A stretch of DNA of 64,000 nt from Toxorhynchites rutilus septentrionalis (GCF_029784135.1 NC_073746.1:77824704-77888703), one strand, 5' to 3'. Shown: positions 36,996 to 49,720, counted from the first letter of the stretch. Program-made: numbers and translations. Notes: generated by a model from the sequence alone, not told the origin.

Positions 36996-38392
36996 GGCCC
37001 TGTTTAAGAATATTAGTTACAAGTTACATATTACATGTCTAGAAACTAAAAGTGCTAATATTTAGCGTTGTATAATAATCTTACATCGGACTAATAATAT
37101 TAGTATTATAAGTAACACGTTATTGCAACGCGTCATTTTTCTGTCAAAATCAAATGACTTGGTTTGAATGAGATTTTTTTTGTTATTTTATAAGAATGTA
37201 CATGAAATAAATAACAAAATTCGAATATAAAAAAATTAAACTCTGCGTTCTCGATGGCTTTTACGAGCAATAGCACATATTGTTTTGGCATTTTTCTGCT
37301 TCACAGGCGAAAGAGATACGCCACAAGACGTGGTCGAGCATAGATGAATATGCGAAATATCGTTACCAAAACGGAAAAAAAACACTCATTGTTTTTGCAA
37401 TAAATTTTCATTTCAGAAAAATCAACTGCAAAGGATACTTCTAACTCCGGTTATACGAGATTAAACGCAGATTTAATTTTTCAAAAGATGCAATTGACCC
37501 TACAAGAAAGAACGCAGTTTGAAACCAATTGAAATTGAAAAAATGTTGAAAGAAAGTCATCTAATAAGCCTAAAAATTTATGGTTTCGATCTCAAGCACG
37601 ACCTCCCAAGATCCAATTATACAGAAAACCTAGAGAATGTTGTAGTTGAATTTCCCAGTGATCTTTTCCTAGTCGAGTATCTACCTTATGCCAAATACTG
37701 ACGTGAACAACGAAGAAGCGAATGATGTTATTTAATGTTTGGACATAAATTATGAATCATAAAGCAAATACATTTATAATACAAAAACATATAATTTGAT
37801 TACAAATATTTAGCTAATCCCATTCCAATAAGATTTGATTGGCTATTATATTTTTATATACCAGTATTGAAACAAAAAATCCATTGTGGCAGTGTTTCAT
37901 AATGAATATTTTTAATTATTAATTATAATAGCAAAGATGCTTATGAATATAATGAAAAATGCTCTATCTTCGCAGGAGTCATCCAAAACCATGTATAAAA
38001 ATCAGCTTCATGATGAAATGTTGACTCTACGGCACTTTTATTTATATCCAACAACTTTCTTCGTCTCTCGATTCATCTAAAACGTTGAAACGATACATTT
38101 CCGTACTCGAAAATTTCAATACAAAAATCGAATTTTTAAAAAACCAACTTGTAAATGAAATAAAGTGTTCAATCGAAGTTGTAGAAAAAAAGTACAAGTC
38201 GAAACTAATAATTTGCTCTTGTATTTTGTTCAAGCAACATTCACTTTTAAATTGAACTAATAATATGCTGTAAACAACTTGTTATATGAGACTTATCGAT
38301 TTGTACTTTTATGTTCATTACGCAACAGAAATCTACCAGTTACAAGTTACAAGACTAATATTACTAGTGTAATTTCGATTATGCAACAGGCC
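36996..38392. mobile_element. TIR element of unassigned class, about 1.4 kb
   Basis: Left end GGCCCTGTTTAAGAATATTAG and right end (complement) GGCCTGTTGCATAATCG, followed by TTAGTTACAAGTTAC-like sequence on both sides. The TIR is imperfect. Internal open frames are short (37519-37701, 60 codons) and not recognised. The GGCCTGTT termini are reminiscent of Harbinger-type elements, but that is a guess. Confidence 0.5.
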
Positions 38393-38498
38393 TCAGTTGT
38401 TCCACTATAACTAATAAGGTTTCGAAAATAAATGAAAAATTAAATGTTCGTATAAAACATCGTTTTTGAAGACAGCAAATGCGAGTTTTAATTAAGTA

Positions 38499-39524
38499 CA
38501 GTAGAACCCCGATTATCCGCGGAATAGTCTGGCTAGCTCCCCGCGGATTACAAAAATCGCAGATAACGCAATAAAAGGTAAAAATAAGGTGCAAACACAA
38601 ACAAAAAGATATTTAAGCATGAAAACTATGTTTCATCAATACTGTTTACGACTTACATGAACACCCCGCGCTACAACCCTGAAGGTGATCAGCTGCTGTC
38701 TGGCGCGCACAATGACCTTTTACATATAAATAATAGTTGCCCAGACAGCAACAGCAAACTAAACCAATACAAGAGGGAAAAGGATCAGATGTGTGGAAAC
38801 AGTTATCTCGCTTCCATTACAGCGAAAAGGGGATCAGCGAAGCAATGAGGTGAATTCACCTCAGCCGAAGATGAGTTGTTCGGGACGATCATCGCGCATG
38901 GAGGAGCAACAACAATATCTGCAGAGGACTGACAAATTGTGATTCTGCGGAGCAGAATCGGTCGCTGCTGGTCCATCGCAGAATACTTTTGAATAGCTGG
39001 AAACTAAATTTGTGTTGGTCGTCTAGAAAATGTTCAGTAATATTGTCGATAATAAATATATGTATTGTTAATTATTGTGAAATATATATGTACTCTAAAT
39101 GTAATATTGTGAAAATGGGAAGATAAATGTTTTTAATTGTTGGCATAAATGTTTCCTGTGTAAATCGAATGGAAGAAACAGTTTGAGGATTACTCAACAG
39201 CTGATCGTCAGTTTTTTGTTGCACTGAATTTATGTGCTTTGTGGTGTAGTGAATAATTCTGCCGAGGGCTAAGTGAATTGAGAAGGTTTTCGATGTTGTG
39301 AGCCTGAAGCTGGTGAGCTACCGAAGGCATCGAGGGCGGGCTTCGCAACAAATACAGAAATCATTAAACTATCCATCTGTAAGGTCGTTTACACCAGTAA
39401 TCAGATAATGTGAAAGACATGACCAAAACAAAACAACAAGACCCTACCGCTCACTGGCAAATTACGGGAAGATCTACAGAATTACAAATGAACTCGCCGC
39501 TCGCGGATAATCGAGGTTGTACTG
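38499..39524 (+). mobile_element. Tigger/pogo-like non-autonomous element, copy 2
   Basis: Left end CAGTAGAACCCCGATTATCCG and right end CGGATAATCGAGGTTGTACTG, flanked by TA at 38497-38498 and 39525-39526. The CAGT-GAACC-CGATTATCCG terminus is typical of Tigger-type pogo elements. The interior aligns with 22945-24077 in the opposite orientation. The longest open frame (38657-38848) is not a transposase. Confidence 0.85.
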
Positions 39525-39529
39525 TATTG

Positions 39530-42500
39530 TTTGAAATAAAAATAAAACTTGGATAAGCAAAGTGGATTAATTGTGTAGGTTTTATTAAAAAAAAAAAAGT
39601 GATGAATAGAACGTAGTAGTGAATGAGAAATCAGAAAATTAGAAAATTAAATAAAATTAAAAAAATAGCATATTATAATATAAAAATGAATTATTATTTA
39701 ATTTAATAGATATTTAATATAAGATTAAATATTAAATATTTGTTATTTGTTCCAGATACAGTCGGGTGAAAGCTGTCGGCCATTTTTTTCGATCTGTTTG
39801 GTTTGCTTGATGCATTCCTTATTTGCTTTGGGAAATATTTCGGCAACGTTTCAAAATATGCAATTCGCAAAACATGACAACCGAAGAATATTCCAAAATA
39901 AAGCGAACAAAAGAGCAGTATAATACTTTAATGCACTGTATATCTGTGAAGTATCTGGTAGTAGGAAATATGAACCCAAATGTTTTAGAGGCTCGCTGCA
40001 AAATTAGTCGGCGAATGGATTTCGATTTGATTGGAAAAAAATCAATAATTTTTCTGAGATACTAGCGAAATGGGTAGAATCAAACGGAGATTACTTGGAA
40101 TAAAAATATTTCGAGATCTTTTCTACGTGTTTACGTGTTTTCTTCGTCAGAAAAAAAAAACAAATTACATTGATTTTCGAAAATTAATAATTCGATTGTT
40201 TTGGCAAGGTTTTCTACTGGTATAATCAATGTTCTCCTTGAAAGTACATTGAATCTCTTGTAATATTCGAACATCATATTTCAATTTTGAAGCTTGAATT
40301 GGAGCTGTTTTTTTTAATGAGAATGTTAATAATTGTGATATTATATTTATATTGATATTATCTATTTTTGACTATGATTCATCTAATTCGGCATGGAATT
40401 GCTGTTCGTCGAAAGTGATACTCTCATATCATCGATTCTCCTAAGTTGTCCCTGCCTTTACGCAAATGCAGTCCTTCCTTCATCGTCCTCGTAATCAAAC
40501 GAAGCAGCCAAAGGGTTCCAACACGCCGTACTCCGAACAACCCCGCAATGACAGCAGAAACGCGCGCGCTGAAGAATCATCATTACCCGGTTGATTGAGG
40601 GTTATCTCAAAGTGTCCCATGTTTCCCCGCTCCTCTACTTCTTCTAGTGCGAACACGAGCACCGGAAGCGATAACGACAATTGTCGAGAGTATCGGAATG
40701 AAAGAGATCATTAAAAGAAATAAATATTTTTCATTATTTTACCTTCCCGCGCTATCCATGGGTAAACGGTTCTTGTTTTCTGATACCGTTCGTCCTGTTT
40801 CGCTCATCCCTTTCCAACCGATAGTCGCGTCGTGTGCGGTCCCAACTTGACACGGGAAACGCGCGATAGTGAACACATTCTCCAGTCGATCCCTGTGGGC
40901 GAACATTGTGCGTCTAGGATCAAGGATGTTCAAGTTCGCTTGGAGCGCTCTGTGTGCTGTTTGATATTCGCTCCCCCCGTCTCTGCTTCTGCCATTAGTC
41001 AAGAGCACATCATTACTACCGCTCGGAGTCGCAGCAATAGAACCTAATGACTATGCACAGAGCAAAGAGTTCGTACTTTTATCTTTGTGTAATTTCCTCA
41101 CGCTCTTTCGCCCCTCATACCGCCGCTTACCAGGTGATGGTGATTTAAAGTGCTACAATCAAATCTTCTCCCGAAGGATCGATCAGTGGCGAAAGATAGC
41201 AATTTAATTAATATACCCACAAACATCAATAATTTTCCCTCGCGCACCCTCTCTGTCTCTGTCTCGCAGGACGGCACCGAACAAAACACTCGGCAATTCG
41301 AAACCTGCAATTGAAAGTTCGCTACAATGTTACAATTCCCCGGCCCGAGTGCCGGAGCTGTGTGTTTGCTAATTTGGGCACGTTTCTTCCTGCTCTCATC
41401 GTTCCGTACGGGGGCCGGGAAAGAATTGATGCTCATTACCACAAAACTCCGCCCGACTTCTCCTTGTTCCATCTTTTCCTAACCCTCCACCACTCCCCCC
41501 CACGTGTGTTGATTGTGGTGATCAGTGCGATTCACTGCTGGTTGCACGGGTTCGGTTCAACTTTGGGTGCAATTGGCCCTCGCCGTGTGTCATTTCGCCG
41601 ACAATCGGTCACATCAGTCGGAGTTTCGGAGTATATGTAATGATTGGTTAGTTAGGCATTGCTGCTCACCACATCCCATGTGCTCCCCCCACTGCACTGT
41701 CTAGGAAGAGGCGCTCTTGCTGCTAGTTGAGCTCATACTCTGCGCTCTTCTCATGGTCTGTTACCATGGCATCACGCCGTCGTTCGTTCCGACTGGTGGT
41801 GTTTTAATTTGCTTGCACTTTGGAAGTATTTCTTCACATTCGCTGGTGCGAAGACATTGTTGCACTCTGGAGCGTTTTTGGATTCTTGGGTGGGGGATTC
41901 CGATTCTTCCAGCTTTTTTCTCGATCCAGTCAAACAGTTAAATCCTAAAATCTTCCAGTTTTTTTAAATATCATCCAGTTTTATCAAGTTTTTTCACATG
42001 TGCTTCAGTTTTAGCCATTTTACGTAAAATAAATTCACAATATATAAATATTACCCCTCCCAGTGATGCCACAAAAAAAATCTGTGTTTTTTATCTAAAA
42101 AAATCTTGTCATCTTGGGTTTTTTCTCAGGAAATATGTATCGATATCTGTATTAAAGTTACAAGAACAATTTAGCAAAATAATCTTTGATTTAGTATCAT
42201 TCAGTACCAGTATATATGGGTGGAAAAAAACTCATTTTAGATAAACCAAACCTGATCTTCGTAAAATAAAACGGTTTTACAGGATCCAGTTTTTTCCCAG
42301 TTTTTTTAGGGCAATCTTCCATTTTTTCAAAAAATACTATTGGCAACCCTGGTCATCAATCTGTTTTTTTTTTTCATTTTTCCTATAGAAATGGGACACT
42401 TTAACTAAGAAAAGCTCAAAATTTCAGGACTGTAGAAGTTATCTCAGGGATACATCGAGAAAAAAGATGAAAAACTACAAAAAGAAAAAACTAATTCTAA

Positions 42501-42680
42501 AACAAAATTTTCGTAATAAAAACAGAATAACTTATTTCCCTTTCCTTAGCAGTTGCCAGGACGTGGCCAGGACAATGTTTAACTGTTAGCTTTTGACGTA
42601 ACATTTCGGAATTCGTACCACCTACGATATTGTGCAACATGCTCAATGCCAATGCTAATGCTAAAAACAGAATAACTTAT
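39530..42680. other. intronic DNA between TIR elements
   Basis: 39530-40400 is AT-rich with nothing recognised. 40400-41930 is GC-richer, unique and TE-free. 41940-42330 is a tract with repeated CCAGTTTTTT-like motifs on the + strand. No gene is supported in this stretch. Confidence 0.45.
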
Positions 42681-42687
42681 AATTATA

Positions 42688-43979
42688 AAGGGTGTGTCAC
42701 ATCAAATTGCATCACGGAAAAAACGCTGTAGAAATTCGCCCAGTAGACCGATCCTTTTGAAAATTTTAGACAGTAAAATAAAAACTATTAAACAACTTTT
42801 GGCATTTTCTTTTTATTCATACTTCGAGCCCAAGCCCGTATGCTCGCACCTTCCTCTTTACCCCGTCCATAAGGTTCTGTACAACGTCAGGTTGTAGTTT
42901 TTTTTGAACAGAAATCCATTTTCTCTTGAAGTCCGCCTCCGATTTGACAACTTTTGGGTTCTTCCGGAGGGCCTGCTTCATAATCGCCCAATATTTCTCT
43001 ATTGGGCGAAGCTCCGGCGCGTTGGGCGGGTTCATTTCCTTTGGCACGAAGGTGACCTCGTTGGCTTCGTACCACTCCAACACGTTCTTTGAATAGTGGC
43101 ACGAAGCGAGATCCGGCCAGAAGATGGTCGGGCCCTCGTGCTGCTTCAATAGTGGTAGTAAGCGCTTCTGTAGGCACTCCTCCTCTGCCCGTTTACCGTG
43201 CCGGTCATCACGAAGAAGGCGCTCCGCTTTCCGCAAGAGCAGATCGCTTGCCACACCATGTACTTTTTGGCAAACTTGGATAGTTTCTGCTTGCGAATCT
43301 CCTCCGGAACGCTGAATTTGTCCTCTGCGGAGAAGAACAACAGGCCCGGCAGCTGACGAAAGTCCGCTTTGACGTAGGTTTCGTCGTCCATTACCAGGCA
43401 ATGTGGCTTCGTCAGCATTTCGGTGTACAGCTTCCGAGCCTCGCGTCTTCCCCACCATGTTTTGCCTTTCGACGCGGTTAGGAGCCTTCTGAACCTTGTA
43501 TGTACGCAGGCCCTCCCGCTGCTTGGTCCGCTGGACGAATGAACTTGACAAATTCAGCTTATTGGCGACATCCCGGACCGAACTTCTCGGATCACGTCTA
43601 AACTGCTTAACTACGCGCTTGTGATCTTTTTCACTGACGGAGCATCCATTTTTGCCGTTCTTCACCTTCCGGTCGATGGTTAGGTTCTCGAAGTATCGTT
43701 TTAGTCCTCTGCTGACCGTGGATTGGACGATTCCCTGCATCTTACCGATGTCCCGATGTGACAACACCGGATTCTCGAAATGAGTGCACAGGATTAATTC
43801 ACGACGCTCTTTTTCGTTCGACGACATTTTTCCAAATTTACGAAAAATTGACAGTGAAGCATGGCCAACGTGATCTATACACACTTATCTGATTATAAGC
43901 GAAAGCTGAAGATATAATTCCTAAAAATTAAATTTCTACAGCGTTTTTTCCGTGATGCAATTTGATGTGACACACCCTT
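42688..43979 (-). mobile_element. ITmD37E (DD37E) mariner-type transposon, 1292 bp
   Basis: Perfect-looking inverted ends begin AAGGGTGTGTCACATC and include GCATCACGGAAAAAACGC (about 50 bp each), flanked by TA at 42686-42687 and 43980-43981. One transposase gene fills the element on the minus strand. The last two catalytic residues are separated by 37 residues, which defines the mosquito ITmD37E family of the IS630-Tc1-mariner superfamily. Confidence 0.93.
42817..43827 (-). pseudogene. ITmD37E transposase, open frame but out of frame in the middle
   Basis: The open frame runs from 43884, but the likely start is the internal Met (MSSNEKERREL) at 43827, giving about 336 codons. The N-terminus has paired helix-turn-helix segments (HRDIGKMQGIVQSTVSRGLKRY; SSVRDVANKLNLSSSFVQR). 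The C-terminus has PDLASCHYS and RPIEKYW; the Asp (residue 258 of the longer frame) and Glu (296) are separated by 37. Between about 43450 and 43165 the correct protein (DDETYVKADF, KYMVWQAI) lies in another frame, so two opposite shifts keep the frame open while replacing about 85 residues, including the first catalytic Asp. It would not be active. At DNA level it would act on the TIRs by cut-and-paste. Confidence 0.9.
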
Positions 43980-44337
43980 TATTATATTTTTATAAACGTT
44001 ATTTAGAAAAAAAAAATATAGTGTGCAATCCAGATTAAAAGAACTATGTATAAGCATCATCAAACACGCGAATGAATTGTAAATGTAAATCTAGTATTTG
44101 TAGTAAATAAATGAGTATTTGTTAATGGTTATAATTTCGAATATTTTCGGTGGTACAGTACAGATGAAAAATATTTGTGACCTCTCTGGTACAGATTTAA
44201 ATGTGGCAACACAGCCACCAAGCATAAACCATTTGATAGCTTTCAGTGATAATTCTGGATGACAAAGTAAGAATCACAATATCATAAAATTGTGGGTGTA
44301 CGTTACCAGAACTATGAGCCTAGCATAAATCAATATA

Positions 44338-44552
44338 CAGGTCGGACTCGATTATATATAGTCGACCTTTTTTTTTCAACAATTATTTTCAAATCCTATA
44401 CATAATCGAATCTCAAGAAAACAATTTTTTCATTAATGTATGAATGTCAAACATTAATAGAAAAATAGCTTTTTTGTGATTTGATTAAGTATTGGATTCG
44501 AAAATTAATGTTGAAAGTGAAATTGCGATTATATATAATCGAGTCCGACCTG
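44338..44552. mobile_element. 215-bp TA-flanked MITE (CAGGTCGGACTCG ends)
   Basis: CAGGTCGGACTCGATTATAT at the left end and ATATAATCGAGTCCGACCTG at the right form a long TIR, flanked by TA (44336-44337; 44553-44554). The ends are Tigger/pogo-like. A degraded relative is seen at about 56225-56318. Confidence 0.85.
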
Positions 44553-45330
44553 TATATAAAAATGGATTTCTGTCTGTCTGTCTGTCTGTCTGATTCTTAT
44601 GGACTCGGAAACTACGTGATGGTTTTGTTCTTTATTGCAAATTATGAAACCCGATTTTTTTGTTAGGGTGACCGTTTCCATTTTAGGGTGGTTCAAAAAA
44701 AACTATCTTTTCGCATTTTTGCCAAAAATGACTTTTGTTCAAAAAATCATAACTTTTGAACTACTAGACTGATTCAGATGATCGACACATCAAATTAAAG
44801 CCAATCATCTGGTATTTTTTGAAAGAATACTATACCAGCAGAAAATTTGAATTCTGCTCCCGTTATTATTGATTGTATTCGTTTTTTATTGTTTTCATAG
44901 TCTCGGGACCAAAGGCGCTATAGTTTTTATATTTTTTCTGGAAAGCTTTAATTTGATATAACGACCGATAATCGGTCTAGTAGTTCAAATGTTATGAATT
45001 TTTGAAAAAAGTCATTTTTAGCAAAAATGCGAAAAAAAATTTTTTTTTGGACCACCCTAAAATGAAAATGGTCACCCAAACAAAAAAATTGAAAAATACG
45101 GGTCTCATAATTTGCGATAGAAAATAAAACTACCACTTTTGACGAAAATCTGAGAACCACTATATCGGTTTGGCATGGAATGGCTGTTATGATGTTATGT
45201 TTGGCCATACAAATGAAACACAAATTTCTGCATTACTCGAGAATTAATCAAGCAAATGATACCAAATTAGGCATGTAGAGGTTTTACAGTGCAGTAAATG
45301 TTTCTATGGTGCTACGGGTCCAATGTGAAA
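44553..45330 (+). mobile_element. Helitron fragment interrupted by a foldback insertion
   Basis: 44553-44635 (TATATAAAAATGG, (TGTC)n, TGGACTCGGAAACTAC) matches the 5' region of the Helitron at 48699. 45200-45330 (CATACAAATGAAACACAAAT, TAATCAAGCAAATGA) matches its internal repeat unit. Between them sits the foldback element listed next. Neither Helitron terminus is complete here. Confidence 0.7.
44636..45125. mobile_element. foldback/palindromic element, about 490 bp
   Basis: GCAAATTATGAAACCCG, TAGGGTGACC and TTTTAGGGTGGTTC on the left reappear inverted on the right as GAACCACCCTAAAA-like and GGTCACCC sequence (45050-45075), with CGGGTCTCATAATTTGC at the outer right end. Arms are about 180 bp. 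No coding potential. Confidence 0.75.
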
Positions 45331-45830
45331 GCAACATCCGGAAAATTAAGACATGGTTTATTGTTCTTCAGATTATGGACTGGTTAGCTTGTTTAACAGA
45401 TCAAAACCCTATCAAGAACTTATGAGGAGTGATCTTACGAATAGTAGTTGCAGCTTACAAGCAGTACGAATGAGTTGAAGAGCTTAAACGAGCAGTATCC
45501 TCTGCGTAGAACGAGATACACACTACAACATGGCTCAAGATAGTTATTATATCCTACACTATATACTTCAATTCAGCCGGCTTCTAACATATCTTTGGAA
45601 ACTTAAAAAAAAAAGAGTGGTTCTATAGTTGTGAAACGCAGTGTATAGTCACAAATAATCTCAAGCAACTTGTTTCGGTTATAACAAGAAGAAAAAATAC
45701 TAGAAGAATGGGAAAAATTATGAAAATATGTTTGTCCACTTGCTTGCATGGGAATCGTCCATAGTGGAGCGCACCGCAAACATAAATTTCCTCCGAAATA
45801 ATTAAAAGTGAATACACACCGGGGCAGGGC

Positions 45831-46480
45831 GCCGAATCGAGTCTATTAATGATTAAATTTTCGCAAAACTAATTGGTTGGAAGTTCCCGACCCACGAGCC
45901 TTGGCAACCAATTTGCTAGGCGTGTGTGTTTGTGCTCCCGTGTGGTCCACCAGAATTGCACCACAAACAAGCGGCGGCAGCAGAACCAATTATGGATTGC
46001 TTTTTCTGGAAATATATGTACAAAATTAAACTAATTATACCAGGATCGCGTTCCCGCCCAAAACATGACACTAATTAAGATCCATTCTCGGCACCCGCCT
46101 GTAATCATCGCGTGCTGCTCGAGTGGGCGCTAACACCTAAAATACACATCCTGCAACCATCAATCCATAATTGTCAGGTTTCGAATTTTCCATATATGTG
46201 TTATCAGAGCTAATTTGATTTTGCCTCCCATCCCGCGTTTCCCTCACCCCTTATATTGTGTCTCACTCAATTCATCAATTTATTTTCACACTGACCCAAA
46301 ATTGCTCTCTTTTCCGCTCATTATGCATAATCTGTTTCCATGCAGCCAGTTTTTGGTGTGCTGGTGAACGTTGCGCGCTCCTCCGCCATCAACGTAATAA
46401 TAATTTTCCGCAAAATATAAACTCAAATTAATTTTAATGAGCTTCGAACAGGCGACGTTCATTACGACGCTCAAAGATAG
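45831..46480 (+). promoter_or_regulatory. candidate intronic enhancer with clustered TAAT motifs
   Basis: TE-free, balanced-composition DNA in which homeodomain-type cores recur: ATTAATGATTAAA (about 45844), ACTAATTGG (about 45869), CCAATTATGG (about 45985), ACTAATTATACC (about 46030), ACTAATTAAG (about 46071), CCATAATTG (about 46165) and AAATTAATTTTAAT (about 46423). A developmental regulator's long intron is an expected place for such clusters. AT-rich DNA yields TAAT by chance, so this is only a candidate. Confidence 0.3.
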
Positions 46481-48550
46481 CGGCGGGCGAGCAACCGACC
46501 GACCGGCGAAAGGAGTGGTGACAGGTACAAAAGAATGCTGCGAAATGCGCGTTAAAAACTAACACTTTTTCCCAGTGTTTTCCTATCTCTCCGCCCTGGC
46601 GACTGGGGGGAGGCCCATATGTACCACAATCGTGCAGAGAGCACCATCATGGCTTCACATAATGATGCTGATTCCTTTCTCCGAGAAAACCTGTAGAAAT
46701 TCTCGGTGTTGCTACCACCACCCACCATTCCCGATCCGCGCACACCAACATAAAGGAGCAGAAATAATTGCATGTATTATGCCGAGGATGACGACTGGAT
46801 AATAACGAGCATGTGATACTTCCGCCTTGCGGGCGGTCGGGTGGGGAGTTTCGTCAGCAGCCACCGCCCTCCTCCGAGGGATAACAGCGCGCGCGTTCGA
46901 GCCTGTAACGACCTAATCAAATCATCGCCGAATTAGTTCGCCGAACAATACCACATTACGGGGGGCAAGAAGCGAGTGAGACATCATTAGTTCATCGCTG
47001 TGTAGTTGGATACCTACTTCTGAAGACAGAGTGAGGAAAAAAAATCACAACAAAGTTGCAATTACCTGAATTAATGATGAAGCCCGGCGAAAACAGTTTT
47101 CTTCGTCAATTCCAAACAACGGCACCACCTCATTACCCAAGACTTACACAAATTCCTCAAACCAAGAAGAAAAACAAAACACAGAAAATGCAACAAAGTA
47201 TCCACACGAGTTGCAAACTTCGTGCAGTGGCGGCCCAGTCCGAGATGGCTTCCGGGGTGGTGGTTTCGGTTGGCGATATATGATTAGTGGAATCTCCGTT
47301 AGCCACAAATCATGATAATGAGCCGCCACAACTGCTTGCTACTCGTTGTTCTTCTTCATCTTTAGCTCAGGGCTGTGCCCACCACCCATTTATTGTTATT
47401 TGTATTTTTTGGAGGGCGAGGAAAGCTAACTCTTGTGATGATGCTCCGCAACATAACCATCGTGTCAATTATGAGCGATTGTATTTGAAGTAATGTAGCA
47501 GCAGCAACTGCAGCCGTGGCCGTGATCGAAGCCCCCTCCCACTGGAGGAGCGAAATGAATTGCAGCTTAATTTACGGCTGATTTTCTCTTCCCACCATGG
47601 TTGTTGTCGGTATGGGGGCTCACGATCCGTAGAAGGTGCTTCTGTTTTTAGGGGTAGTGATTTGCTACATTTTGATACATTTGTGCTGGCTAGTTGGGCT
47701 TCGAGGCTGGGCGCTGGGAAACGGGCCAAATACGCAACCGTTGATTGGGGCTGTCATTAAATTTCTACACCCATTTGGTGGTGTCGTGTTGTCTGGGGCA
47801 TTCAAACGAGGCTGGAGGTAGGGATTTGTTACGAGAATGCAAAGTTTGAATATAGTGTTCAGTCCGATATGGGGTCATAGAGGAACTTCGTCGTATCGAA
47901 CACAGTATTACTTGTGTCATTATAATTAATACCTAGTTCAAATACACGCCTTGGATGCTTTCTGAGATGCAAAAATTTGAGGATACACATGTAACGCGGT
48001 GCAAGTTACAGAAATTTCTTGGACGAATCCAAATCCATCGGTATCAACGTGAATCGAACCAGATACATGCATGTAATCAAGCTGCTTCCTTAAAGTATGT
48101 TGGTCAAATAGCGTTCAGATTACAGAAAATTCAAGCAGCGAAATCATTATCAGTTATTCACCCACCACTCGTAATCGAACAATACAACCCTGACGAATCC
48201 TTCCCTTCCCACCCTGCATGCCATGATAATTTTCTTCGTATTCTCGCTTTCCCTCCGGCGGCGGTATTTTAACACCACAAGAGTGGGAAACTCGAGAGTT
48301 GTTCTTCCGTCGGAGAATAATGATGTTACTTGTAGTCGTTAGCACAGAATAAAGTCAGTAACCAGAAAGCGAGAGAGTGAGAGAATTGACGCGACTGTGA
48401 TGAAACTGGGCTGCAGGACACACCGATTCCGATGTGTAAATTACGATGACAGTGGGCACAATGATTCAAAACAAAGTCAAACAAAAGTCAGTCGGAAGAA
48501 ATTCAACTTCATTGTGATTACAATGATCCATAAAGTTTAAATAAAATTTA
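46480..48550. other. unique intronic block
   Basis: Complex, GC-richer DNA up to about 47850, then AT-rich sequence with a short match to the SINE body (ACACGCCTTGGATGC-like, near 47945). No gene is supported. Confidence 0.4.
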
Positions 48551-48599
48551 TGAGAGAGATACATTTAAATGACATTTTCATAAACACTGAACATATAAG

Positions 48600-48698
48600 A
48601 AAAATGAAAGATCTTGAATGTTTATAACCGGAGCATTTCTTAATAGATCGCAAAGTCGTTTGCATCAATTGATAGAAAATATATCTACGCATCTATCA
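48600..48698. repeat. dispersed repeat family B, left part of interrupted copy
   Basis: GCATTTCTTAATAGATCG and TCTACGCATCTATCA match 11245-11310. The copy breaks at 48698 where the Helitron begins and resumes at 49376. Confidence 0.65.
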
Positions 48699-49375
48699 TC
48701 TATATATATAAAAATGGAGTGATGTCTGTCTGTCTGTCTGATTCTTATAGACTCGGAAACTACTGAACCGATCGACATGAAAATTGGTATGTAGGGGTTT
48801 TTGGGGCCGGGGAAGGTTTTCGTGATATTTTGAGACCCCTCCCCCCTCTCTAAGGGGGGGCTGCCATACAAATGAAACACAAATTTCTGCATTTCTCGGA
48901 AATTAACCAAGCAAACAAAACCAAAGTTGGCATGTGAATGTTTTAGGGTGCAATAAATGTTTCTATGATGGTTAGACAGTCCTTCCCCCACTCAAAGGGG
49001 GGGCTGCCATGCAAATGAAACACAAATTTCTGCATTACTCGAGAATTAATCAAGCAAATGAAACCAAATTAGGCATGTGGAGGGTTTAGGATGCAATAAA
49101 TGTTTCTATGGTGTTAAGATACTCCTTCCCCCTCTCTTAGAGGGGGCTGCCGTACAAATGAAACACAAATTTTTGCATTACCCGAGAATTAATCAAGCAA
49201 ATTAAACCAAATTAGACATATGGAAACTTTAGGGTGCAATGAATGTTTCTATGGTGGTTAGATACCCCTCTCCCCTCTCTTAGGGGTGGCTGCCATACAA
49301 ATAAAACACAAATTTCTGCATTACTCGAGAATTAATCAAGTAAATGGGCGGGACGAAGTTTGCCGGGTTAGCTAG
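48699..49375 (+). mobile_element. non-autonomous Helitron, 677 bp
   Basis: The 5' end is TCTATATATATAAAAATGG preceded by A (48698), and the 3' end is GGGTTAGCTAG followed by T (49376). This is the TC...CTAG structure inserted between A and T that marks Helitrons. Inside are a (TGTC)n run and four copies of a 143-bp unit (GGCTGCCATACAAATGAAAC at about 48860, 49003, 49146, 49289). No Rep/helicase is encoded. Confidence 0.92.
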
Positions 49376-49720
49376 TAATAAATAAAATTTCATGTTCTAT
49401 AGATAAACAAATGAATAATCGTGAAGTGTATAACATTATCTAAACGCGTCAAATCCCGCTTTTTGATTGGCCAGATTTATGCTTCTCAAATTGTACCGAC
49501 CTGAAGGAGCATTTGAATTCAAGCGAAACATTCCGTCGTAAGCCCCACATGCATATATGAAGACCGGAATGTGTTTTCCCAGCACAGATTCCTAAACCTG
49601 GCCTAAGAAAAGCCTAGATAAATCGGCATTGCAAACACATGCAAGCTGTGGGTGCTTTTGTGCTCACTTGCATTTGTGCAAACCGGAATTCTACAAAATA
49701 ATGAAAATATTCGGCTCTTT
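49376..49720. repeat. dispersed repeat family B, right part of interrupted copy
   Basis: Continues the family interrupted at 48698; CTTTTTGATTGGCCAGATTTA (about 49460) matches about 11373-11391. Confirms the Helitron's target. Confidence 0.65.
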
